From Tumulicola sp039922955 (GTDB lineage Bacteria > Vulcanimicrobiota > Vulcanimicrobiia > Vulcanimicrobiales > Vulcanimicrobiaceae), in the NCBI GenBank assembly GCA_039922955.1, contig JBDTDR010000127.1, forward strand, positions 1 to 20,715: a stretch of DNA of 20,715 bases, written 5' to 3'. A model generated the notes under the pieces. That model was not told the DNA's origin. It searched no databases and saw nothing but the letters and a program-made list of their open reading frames with translations. Each line of letters opens with the position of its first letter. Position 1 is the first letter of the stretch. The translations under genes and the position numbers were made by a program. Positions 1-7,366 of the stretch are shown piece by piece.

Positions 1-1586
1 AGCAAGTCGACTACGCGGATCGCCGAACGGCGCGGTGAGAAGCGGCGGCGTGCATCGGCGGCGACCGACCTGCCGTAGCGATCGCGTGCGTCGGGGTCGG
101 CCAGCAGGTGCGCGATATGTCCGGCGATTTCGCCCCGCTGCGCCACCAGCGCAACGTCCGGCGCAAACAGCGTGGAAAGCTCCTCGCCGGCGACGGCGAC
201 CGTCGGCAGCTCCGACTGCGCGAGCAACACGTTGCCGAAAGCGCTCTCGTCGGTGAGCCCGGCCTGCAATATGCAGGCAACGTCAATCTTCGCTCCCGAC
301 GCGTTTACCAGCGGCGCGACGACCGCGGTCCGGTCGCCAAATTGCGCGACCAGCTCTTCTACGCCGCCGTTTTGCGCCAACACGACGAGCCGCAAGACGG
401 CGTCGCGGGCGACGAGTTCGCGGATTGCCGCGATCGCTTCGCTCTTTCGATCCGCGCAAGCCGCCTCGAACCCGGCGACCGCGACCGTCGAACAGTTGGG
501 GTCTAACGAACGCCGCAGCGGGAGATCGTCAACGCGCCCGACTGCGGCACACGGCAGCCACGGAACCTGCCATGCGACCGCGCCGCGCACGGACATGACC
601 GCCGGTGCCCCGGCACGGCGCTCGATCGTCACCCCCGGCGAAGCGTCCTCCCGCACTTGCGTAAACCATTCGAGCGCGGCGCTCTTTCGAAAGCGCCGAT
701 CGAGGCGATGCCAGGCACGGACCGCGCCACGCACGACCGGGTGCCCGAATCCGCGCAGCGCGTTTTCGAGGTCGGCCAATCCCGCGCGCGAAAGCGCCGG
801 CGCGCCGGACGCGACGCCCACCGAGATTGCGCCCACGTCGCCGCGCGCGGTCCGCGGAATTCCGGCAAAACGCGGCGACCATCGCCGGTAGAACAGCCGT
901 TCGTTCTCGGCTTCGCGATCGAATCGCCCGGCCGACGCGCCTTCGTAATGCGCGAAGCGCGCCTCGGCGACATACCGAATCGCGCGGCCCTGATCGCGCG
1001 CCCGCAGGCACAAATCCACGTCTTCGAATCCGTTCACGTAGGTCTCGTCGAACCCGCCGCCGTCGACGAACCAACCCGTTCGCACGGCCATCGCCGCACC
1101 CGAGACGCCCACGGCGTCGCGCGAGTGCGTGACGTGCTCGAGCGCCGGCGGAAAATTGCGGCACGAGTAGTGCCAGTGCGCGTTGGGCAGCACCACCAAT
1201 CCGGCGCACTGCGTGACGCCGTCCTCGAAGAACAAGGCGCCCGCCGCGATGCTTACGTCCTCGCGGTCGAACGCGCGGACCATCGGCGTCAGGGCATCGC
1301 CGAGCGGATAGGCGTCGTTGTTGAGAAAGAGCACGATCGGCGCTTCCGCTAGGTTCGCCCCGGCGTTGCACGCCCCGGCAAAGTTGCGATTGGTCTCCAT
1401 CCGCGCGTATCGCACCCATGGAAATGCGGATATTGCCCGCGGCGTTTCGTCGGTCGAAGCGTTATCGACGACGATCGTTTCAAACGGCAACGCGTTCGCA
1501 CGCAAACGATCCAGCTCGCGCAGGACGCGGGCCGTCAGCCACCAGTTGTCATAGACGGGAATGACGATGCTGAGCTGCGGGTCCAT
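1..1586 (-). CDS. Glycosyltransferase, GT2 domain plus probable GT4-like C-terminal domain (3' end off the window)
   Basis: This reading frame is open from the ATG at 1586 to the left edge, giving at least 528 residues, so the gene is truncated by the window. The N-terminal part is a family 2 glycosyltransferase: a start of the form LSIVIPVYDN, DNASTDET at residues 41-48 (nucleotide-sugar binding), NND at 89-91 in the DxD position, and GFEDVDLCLR at 186-195, followed by HYEGAS near 213. This pattern is typical of rhamnosyltransferase-like enzymes that build surface polysaccharide or O-antigen in the cytoplasm. From about residue 345 a second alpha/beta domain begins. It ends in a run like DPDARDRYGRSVAADARRRF, which resembles the end of GT4/GT1-type domains, so a two-domain fusion is inferred. 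The sugar donor and acceptor cannot be told. The start lies 3 bases after the stop of the upstream Gre-like gene. No strong Shine-Dalgarno is visible, so coupled translation is likely. Confidence 0.88.
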   Translation of the reverse strand, partial: MDPQLSIVIPVYDNWWLTARVLRELDRLRANALPFETIVVDNASTDETPRAISAFPWVRYARMETNRNFAGACNAGANLAEAPIVLFLNNDAYPLGDALTPMVRAFDREDVSIAAGALFFEDGVTQCAGLVVLPNAHWHYSCRNFPPALEHVTHSRDAVGVSGAAMAVRTGWFVDGGGFDETYVNGFEDVDLCLRARDQGRAIRYVAEARFAHYEGASAGRFDREAENERLFYRRWSPRFAGIPRTARGDVGAISVGVASGAPALSRAGLADLENALRGFGHPVVRGAVRAWHRLDRRFRKSAALEWFTQVREDASPGVTIERRAGAPAVMSVRGAVAWQVPWLPCAAVGRVDDLPLRRSLDPNCSTVAVAGFEAACADRKSEAIAAIRELVARDAVLRLVVLAQNGGVEELVAQFGDRTAVVAPLVNASGAKIDVACILQAGLTDESAFGNVLLAQSELPTVAVAGEELSTLFAPDVALVAQRGEIAGHIAHLLADPDARDRYGRSVAADARRRFSPRRSAIRVVDL

Positions 1587-1589
1587 CGG

Positions 1590-2033
1590 TTATTCGAGTT
1601 CGACCGCCTCGATGACGACGGTCGCCTGGCCGGCGGGCCGCTGCACGACGGCGCGATCGCCCACCCGGTGACCCATCAGGGCTTGTGCGTAGGGCGAAAC
1701 CCAGCTGATCGTCCCGCGAAGGGGATCGGCCTCGTCTTCGCCGACGATTCGCAGCCGAATCTTTGCGCCGCGGCCTTCTTCGCGCGCGACGACGGTGGAA
1801 CCGAAAGCGACGACGCCGGGCGCACCGGCACGCGGGTCGACGACTTCAGCGCTCGCGACGCGCTCCGCGTAGTATTCGACGTTGCGCTCGTCGGCCGCCG
1901 CGCGCGCGCGCGCGAGTGCCTCCTGCAGCAACGCCAGGCCATCCGGCGTCACGTAGTTCGAGTTCCCGCTCACCGGTCGCGACGGCGGCCGCTCGGGGCG
2001 ATCGTCGTCGTCTTTGACGAACGCGCGGCTCAC
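1590..2033 (-). CDS. GreA/GreB-family transcription factor with shortened coiled coil
   Basis: This 147-residue protein starts at a GTG. Its C-terminal half (about residue 70 on: FGSTVVAR, then RIVGEDEADP, GTISWVSPYAQALMGHRVGD) is the FKBP-like GreA/GreB domain that binds RNA polymerase near the secondary channel. In GreA the preceding N-terminal coiled coil is about 75 residues and carries acidic tip residues that stimulate transcript cleavage. Here only about 40 residues lie between YVTPDGLALL and EVVD, and the tip segment appears to be missing. The first 26 residues are an acidic and proline-rich tail (DDDDRPERPPSRP). It may therefore bind polymerase like Gre or Rnk without normal cleavage activity; this is inference. 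It sits between a sugar transporter and a glycosyltransferase with 3-base gaps on both sides, so it is almost certainly co-transcribed with them. The family call is firm; the function is open. Confidence 0.85.
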   Translation of the reverse strand: MSRAFVKDDDDRPERPPSRPVSGNSNYVTPDGLALLQEALARARAAADERNVEYYAERVASAEVVDPRAGAPGVVAFGSTVVAREEGRGAKIRLRIVGEDEADPLRGTISWVSPYAQALMGHRVGDRAVVQRPAGQATVVIEAVELE

Positions 2034-2036
2034 GAG

Positions 2037-3362
2037 CTAGGCCGTCCCAACGCGGATCTGCTCGAGCAGCTCGCGTTTGGTTTCGGGCACCATCGAGCGC
2101 ACGAAGACGATCGTCACGATGCACAGCGCCGCGTACACCCAAAACGTTGCGGGGCGCCCGAGCCGATCGACCATTGTGAGAAAAAACTGCGATACCAGGA
2201 AGTTTCCGACCCAGTTTGCCAGCGTCGACAGCGACATCCCGAGGCCGCGCGCCGGCAGCGGAAAGACTTCCGAGATCAGCAGCCACACGATCGGGCCCAG
2301 GCTAAACGCGAAACATCCGACGTACACCATCATGCTGACCAACGCAATCGTGCCGAGCGACCCCGAGAGATGCGGCTGGGAGAACGCGACCGCAAGCGCT
2401 GCCAGCGCCACGAACATTCCTGCCAGGCCGGCGTAGAGCAGCGGCTTGCGCCCGATTCGGTCGACCAGGAAAATCGCGACGAGCGTCATCAAAACGTTCA
2501 CCGTGCCGACCAGCGTTTGCGCCAGGATCGACGCCGTAGCCGAGGAGATGCCCGCCATTTGGAAAATCTGCGGCCCGTAGTAAATGACCGCGTTGATGCC
2601 GGTGACTTGCTGCAAAACGGCGAGCGTTACGCCGATAAACAAGGCCAGGCGTACCGCCGGCGCCTTGAACGCCGCAAAGCCCGTGCTTTTAATTTTCAAG
2701 CTCTCAAGGATCGAGCGCTCCTCCTGCACCGAATCGTCGAGATCTTCGGCGATTCGTACCAGTTCGTCGCGCGCGCGCGAGTCGTGCCCGATTTTGAAGA
2801 GGTAGCGCGGGCTCTCCGGCATGACGATCATTCCAACGATCAAAATCAGCGACGGCACGAGGGCCAAGCCGAGCATCCAGCGCCACTCGCCGCCGTGCGC
2901 GAAGATATAGTCGACGATATAGGCCGCCAGAATGCCGACCGTGATCGCAAACTGGTAGAGCGAAACCAGCGCGCCGCGAACCTTAGCGGGAGCGACCTCC
3001 GAAATATAGAGCGGCGAAACGACCGAACTAAAACCGATGCCGATGCCGACGACGAACCGGCCGGCCAGCAAAATGCTTTCGCCCGGCGTGAACGCCGATA
3101 CCAGCGCGCCGATCAGAAAAATCACGCCGGCCAGCAACAGCGTTAGCCGCCGGCCGATGAGGTCGGCTACGGAGCCCGCGACCGCCGCGCCGAGGACGCA
3201 GCCGATCAGCACGACGCTGATCGTAAACTCCTGTACGTGCGTCGTCAGCGCGAGGTCTTTGCTGATGAACAGGATGGCGCCGGAAATTACCCCGGTGTCG
3301 TAGCCGAAAAGCAGTCCGCCGAGAGCGGCAACGGACGCAACTAGGAGGACGTACGGCCTCAT
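2037..3362 (-). CDS. MFS sugar porter (sugar:proton symporter family)
   Basis: This 441-residue protein has about 12 hydrophobic segments, as expected for the major facilitator superfamily in the inner membrane. Sugar-porter signatures are present in order: GYDTGVISGA near residue 21, where Asp22 corresponds to the proton-coupling Asp of XylE; DLIGRRLTLL in the 2-3 loop; the PESPRYL motif after segment 6; QQVTGIN in segment 7, which contacts sugar in XylE and GLUT proteins; DRIGRKPLL in the 8-9 loop; and PETK at the C-terminus. It most likely imports a hexose or pentose with protons. The substrate cannot be read from the sequence. It is the first gene of a minus-strand operon with the Gre-like factor and the glycosyltransferase. 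It starts 40 bp from the divergent serine hydrolase, so promoter elements must be compact or reach into coding sequence. No convincing Shine-Dalgarno precedes the ATG. Confidence 0.93.
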   Translation of the reverse strand: MRPYVLLVASVAALGGLLFGYDTGVISGAILFISKDLALTTHVQEFTISVVLIGCVLGAAVAGSVADLIGRRLTLLLAGVIFLIGALVSAFTPGESILLAGRFVVGIGIGFSSVVSPLYISEVAPAKVRGALVSLYQFAITVGILAAYIVDYIFAHGGEWRWMLGLALVPSLILIVGMIVMPESPRYLFKIGHDSRARDELVRIAEDLDDSVQEERSILESLKIKSTGFAAFKAPAVRLALFIGVTLAVLQQVTGINAVIYYGPQIFQMAGISSATASILAQTLVGTVNVLMTLVAIFLVDRIGRKPLLYAGLAGMFVALAALAVAFSQPHLSGSLGTIALVSMMVYVGCFAFSLGPIVWLLISEVFPLPARGLGMSLSTLANWVGNFLVSQFFLTMVDRLGRPATFWVYAALCIVTIVFVRSMVPETKRELLEQIRVGTA

Positions 3363-3402
3363 GGGAGCGCTTTTGTGACTAGCCCTCGAACGCTCCTCCC
3401 GT

Positions 3403-4260
3403 ATGGAAATAGCCGCCGCGCTCGAGTACGTGCGAAAGCACGCGCTCGAAGCGTTTGTCGTGACCCGCGCCGGCGAGGTGCTCGCGCAGGAATACGCCGC
3501 CGGGTTTGGGCCAACAGCCCCGCACGCGCTGTACAGCGGAACGAAAAGTTTTTGGGGCGCCGCGGCCCGCTACGCGCAGGCCGACGGACTGCTCGAACTC
3601 GACGAACCGGTCGCCGACACGGTCGCATCGTGGCGCGACGATCCGTGGAAGCGCCGAGTGACGCTGCGCATGCTGCTCGCGTTGACCGCCGGGTTTGGTT
3701 TCGGCGGTCTGGGAAAGGCGGTGCCCACCTACGATCGCGCTCTCGCGCTGGCCTTGAAGAACGAACCCGGCTCGACCTTCACCTACGGCGGAATCGCGCT
3801 GCAAGTTTTCGGCGCGGTGCTCGCGCGCAAGCTCGAGCCGCGGAAACGCACGCCCCAGCAGTACCTTTTCGAACGCGTCTTAGATCCCGCCGGCGTTGCG
3901 GTCGCGGCATGGCGCACGCTGGCCGACGGAACGCAGCCGTTGCCCACCGGCGCGTCGCTGACCGCACCCAATTGGCTGGCGTACGGGCGCTTCATTTTGC
4001 GCGAGCGCGGCGCATTAGGCGACTGTTTTCGCGGATCGCCGGCAAATCCGCGGTACGGCCTGGGATGGTGGCTGGGCGGCCCCGCCGAGGCGCCGAGCGA
4101 TCTGGCGTACGCGAGCGGTTCGGGCGGCCAGGCGCTCTATCTCGTTCCCTCGCTCGACCTCGCGGTCGTGCACTACGGCCGGAGCGCCTCGTACAAACAC
4201 GACGCGCTCCTGAAACGGCTCTTCAGGGCGAAATCGAGTTTACGCCCTCGAGCGGTTTGA
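3403..4260 (+). CDS. Serine hydrolase, beta-lactamase class C / penicillin-binding-like fold
   Basis: This 285-residue protein belongs to the beta-lactamase-related serine hydrolases. The nucleophile motif SxxK is SGTK (Ser45, Lys48) in the context HALYSGTKSFWG. The second motif is Y128-G-G in FTYGGIALQVFG, where many relatives have YxN; the Tyr is kept and the Asn is Gly. A third glycine-rich motif, ASGSGGQALYLVP (237-249), is where relatives carry HxG or KTG before the last strand. Family members hydrolyse amide or ester bonds (DD-peptidases, esterases, beta-lactamases); the substrate is unknown here. No signal peptide is visible, so it appears cytoplasmic, unlike most relatives, unless the true start lies elsewhere. 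No Shine-Dalgarno precedes the ATG at 3403, so the start is only moderately sure. Its last 38 bases overlap the 3' end of the convergent gene. Confidence 0.82.
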   Translation: MEIAAALEYVRKHALEAFVVTRAGEVLAQEYAAGFGPTAPHALYSGTKSFWGAAARYAQADGLLELDEPVADTVASWRDDPWKRRVTLRMLLALTAGFGFGGLGKAVPTYDRALALALKNEPGSTFTYGGIALQVFGAVLARKLEPRKRTPQQYLFERVLDPAGVAVAAWRTLADGTQPLPTGASLTAPNWLAYGRFILRERGALGDCFRGSPANPRYGLGWWLGGPAEAPSDLAYASGSGGQALYLVPSLDLAVVHYGRSASYKHDALLKRLFRAKSSLRPRAV

Positions 4261-7200
4261 GAGCGGCGCTCTTAAGCCGGGTTTGCAGCGGTGCGAGGCT
4301 CGCGACGAAGGCGTTGTATTTTGCAAACGCCGCGCCGTACGCGTCGTCGAAACGCGCTGCGAACTCGAGGAGCGCGGGCGTCGGCGGTTGATTGCCGCGG
4401 TTGAGGAATCCGCCGCTCGGACCGTCTTCGCGAAGCGCACCGGGCCGCTGGATTGAATCTTCGTCGTTGTGATAGTCGGCCGTAAAGAGTGAGAAAATCT
4501 CGCCGCGCGCCGTTTGCGCGGCCGCGATTTGCGAAACCAGCGACGTGTTCCCCGCAGTCGCTGCCGCGTGCGAGGCTGACGCGAGCGATTTACCGATTGC
4601 GTCGAGATTATTGAGCGCTTGGTCGACTTTGCCGTAGTCGCCGAGATATTTCGCTGCGAACGCATGTCCGGCTTGGTAATCCGCTTGCGTCCACGCATCG
4701 CGCGGATCTGGTTTCACGACGACGTTCTGCGTCAGCGTTTTCCCATCGAGCACGATCCGCACCGCGTAGGTTCCCGGCACGACCAGCGCGCCGACCTTCG
4801 GGCCACGGTACGCTTCCCGCGCCGCGCCCAGCCATAAGACGGGGCCGTTCTCGCGGAAGTCCCATACGTAGCGATTGATGCCGGCTTTGTTGGTGACGTC
4901 GGAAACTTCTTTACCATGCACTTTATGCGTGCCCGCGATGCGGCGAACGACCGTCCCCGTGGAATCGAGGATCTCGATGGCGGGCGCTTTGGCTTGCGGC
5001 TTGCGCTGGTAGAAATCCACGATCGCGCCGGCCGGCGGGTTAGCACCCGCAAAGCGCGTGTACGCGCCCTCATCGTTGGAGTGGAAGTGATACTCGTACG
5101 CGGCCCGCGGCGCGAACAAATAGGTTCCGGCCGCCTGCGCCTGCGGCAGGTTTTGCAGCGATGCGAGATCGTCCATGATCCACAGCGAACGCCCGTGCGT
5201 CGCGAGCAGCAAATCGTCGAACTGCGGCTGGATCCGGATGTCGCGCACGGAGACTTGGGGGAGGTTCAAGCGGAAGTTCTGCCAGTGGCCGCCACCATCG
5301 TAGGAGAGATAGAGGCCTTGCTCGGTTCCGGCGTACGCGAGATTCGAGTTCGTCGAATCGCCCCGGACGGTGCGCACGTACTGGTCCGGCGGAAGCCCGG
5401 CTACGATCTTCGTCCAGGTCTTGCCGTAGTCGTGCGTAACGAAAAGATAGGGCGCGTAGTCACCCGAACGATGCCGGTCGATATTGGCGTACGCCGTTCC
5501 CGCAATCAGGGGAGACGGCGCGACGGTTTCGATCCGTCCAAACGGCGGGATGCCCGGCGGGGTGACGTTCTGCCAGCGTGCGCCGCCGTCGCGCGTGAGC
5601 TGCACCAGCCCGTCGTCGGTCCCGACCCAAATCTCGCCTTTGTTCAGCGGCGATCCCTCGATCGAAAGAATCGTATCGGAGTATTCGGCTCCCGAAACGT
5701 CGTACGCGAGCGGTCCGCCCGCCGGCACTTGATGCTCCTTGAGATCTAACGTGAGATCGGGACCGATCGGCGTCCAGTGCCGGCCGCGATCGGTCGTCTC
5801 GAAAACGACGTTCCCACCGTACCACGCCACCCGAGCGTCCCACGGCGCAAACGCCACCGGCGAGTCCCAGTTGAACCGGTACTTGCGATCGCCGACGTTA
5901 AAATCGTTCTTGGCAAAGTCGAAATACGGAATCACGAACCGGTTGGTTTGCGCCGCACGGTTGAAGATCGAAATTCGTCCGTCCTGAAGATCGGTCCAGA
6001 TCAGATTTGGATCGGCTGGATCGGGAACCGCCCACATGCCGTCGCCGCCGATCACGTCGATCCAATGGTCGTCTTTTATTCCGTCGCGGTCGAGGGAGTT
6101 CGACGGCCCGCAGAACGCGTTGTTATCCTGCAAACCGCCGCAGACGAAGTACGGGTTCTCGTTCGACGCGGCCACGTGATAAAATTGACCGATCGCGAGA
6201 TTGCGCGAAAACGACCAGTTCTTTCCACCGTCAACGGTCAGCGCGTAGCCGCCGTCCTCACCCGCGATGATGCGCGCCGGGTCGTTGGGCGCGATCCAGA
6301 TGGCATGGTAGTCAACGTGAACGTCCTTGGCGATCTCCTCGAATTTCTTGCCGCCGTCTTTGCTTTCCGAAAGGGCTTCGGAGACGGCGTACACGTGATT
6401 TTGATTGCGCGGGTCCACCGCGATATGCGAAAAGTAAAACGGTCGTTGGTCGACCAGCGTGTTCTTCGAGATCATCGTCCACGTCGCGCCGCCGTCGCTC
6501 GAACGCCAGAGAATTCCGCCCTTGGCTTCGATCAGCGCGTAGATCCGCCGGCCGTTGCTGGGCGCGATCGCCAACCCGATGCGGCCGGTGATGCCGTCGG
6601 GCAAACCGTGACCGGTCAACCGCCTCCACGTTTTGCCGCCGTCGGACGACTTGTACAGCCCGTCGTCCGGGCCGCCGCTGGTGAACGTCCACGGCCGGCG
6701 CCGAAACTCCCACATGCCGGCGAACACCGTATCGGGGTGTTGCAAGTCCATCGCGACGTCGCCGGCGCCGCTTCGGGGGCCGGCATAGAGCGTTTTGTTC
6801 CACGATCTTCCGGCATCGAATGAAACGTACACGCCGCGATCGGGCGAATCGGCAAAGACGTCGCCGAGCGCGCCGGCCACGACGTGCGCCGGATTCTTCG
6901 GGTCGATAACGATGCGCGAAATGTGGCGGGTGGCCCGCAAGCCGACGTTCTTCCATGTCTTGCCGCCGTCGGTCGATTTGTACAGACCGTCGCCGTAGCT
7001 GACGTCGTTGCGCGGATTGCTTTCGCCGGTGCCCGCGTAGACCACGTTCTCATCGCGCGGATCGATCGCAACCGCGCCGATGGATGCTACCGATTCCTTA
7101 TCGAAAACCGGCTGCCACGTCGCGCCGCCGTTCGACGACTTCCAGACCCCGCCGCCGGCCGTTCCCAGATAGTAGAGCCGATCGTCCTGCGGCGTGCCGG

Positions 7201-7366
7201 CGACGGCCGCGACCCGGCCGCCCGAAACCGCCGGTCCGATCGACCGCCAGGTGAGATTGCCGAAGCCCGCAGCATCGGCGGGCGCCGGCATCGGTGCGAG
7301 CAACATCGGCGCCAGCAGCATCGCCGCCCCGATGAGGGCGCTCCCGGCGAAGCGGCGGCGGTTCAC
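4223..7366 (-). CDS. Exported Asp-box (sortilin/VPS10-like) propeller protein, downstream paralogue
   Basis: This 1,047-residue protein starts at a GTG and carries a signal peptide (NRRRF, a hydrophobic stretch, cleavage near PADA at about 29-32), so it is exported. Residues about 38-710 contain about eleven Asp-box-like motifs of the S/T-x-D-x-G-x-T-W type, such as SSNGGATW (77-84), STDGGKTW, SSDGGKTW, TTDRGRHW, THDYGKTW and SYDGGGHW. These mark a large beta-propeller like sortilin/VPS10, sialidase-like and family 74 glycoside hydrolase proteins. A later segment (GTYAVRIVLDG with a preceding WDF) looks like a FlgD-type Ig-like domain, and the last 140 residues look helical. Proteins like this are often labelled 'glycosyl hydrolase', but no catalytic residues can be assigned, so a binding or folding role is equally possible. 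Its GTG overlaps the stop of the upstream paralogue (7363-7366, GTGA), giving coupled translation. The two proteins align along nearly their whole length. Confidence 0.9.
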   Translation of the reverse strand: MNRRRFAGSALIGAAMLLAPMLLAPMPAPADAAGFGNLTWRSIGPAVSGGRVAAVAGTPQDDRLYYLGTAGGGVWKSSNGGATWQPVFDKESVASIGAVAIDPRDENVVYAGTGESNPRNDVSYGDGLYKSTDGGKTWKNVGLRATRHISRIVIDPKNPAHVVAGALGDVFADSPDRGVYVSFDAGRSWNKTLYAGPRSGAGDVAMDLQHPDTVFAGMWEFRRRPWTFTSGGPDDGLYKSSDGGKTWRRLTGHGLPDGITGRIGLAIAPSNGRRIYALIEAKGGILWRSSDGGATWTMISKNTLVDQRPFYFSHIAVDPRNQNHVYAVSEALSESKDGGKKFEEIAKDVHVDYHAIWIAPNDPARIIAGEDGGYALTVDGGKNWSFSRNLAIGQFYHVAASNENPYFVCGGLQDNNAFCGPSNSLDRDGIKDDHWIDVIGGDGMWAVPDPADPNLIWTDLQDGRISIFNRAAQTNRFVIPYFDFAKNDFNVGDRKYRFNWDSPVAFAPWDARVAWYGGNVVFETTDRGRHWTPIGPDLTLDLKEHQVPAGGPLAYDVSGAEYSDTILSIEGSPLNKGEIWVGTDDGLVQLTRDGGARWQNVTPPGIPPFGRIETVAPSPLIAGTAYANIDRHRSGDYAPYLFVTHDYGKTWTKIVAGLPPDQYVRTVRGDSTNSNLAYAGTEQGLYLSYDGGGHWQNFRLNLPQVSVRDIRIQPQFDDLLLATHGRSLWIMDDLASLQNLPQAQAAGTYLFAPRAAYEYHFHSNDEGAYTRFAGANPPAGAIVDFYQRKPQAKAPAIEILDSTGTVVRRIAGTHKVHGKEVSDVTNKAGINRYVWDFRENGPVLWLGAAREAYRGPKVGALVVPGTYAVRIVLDGKTLTQNVVVKPDPRDAWTQADYQAGHAFAAKYLGDYGKVDQALNNLDAIGKSLASASHAAATAGNTSLVSQIAAAQTARGEIFSLFTADYHNDEDSIQRPGALREDGPSGGFLNRGNQPPTPALLEFAARFDDAYGAAFAKYNAFVASLAPLQTRLKSAALKPLEGVNSISP

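Noticed and set aside
529..1419. A 296-residue minus-strand frame inside the glycosyltransferase
   Set aside because: It is out of frame with the GT2 motifs; the real frame is the one open to the window edge.
1668..3146. A 492-residue plus-strand open frame opposite the Gre-like and transporter genes
   Set aside because: Its composition (Arg, Asp, Gln, His) and lack of motifs mark it as the complement of the membrane transporter gene.
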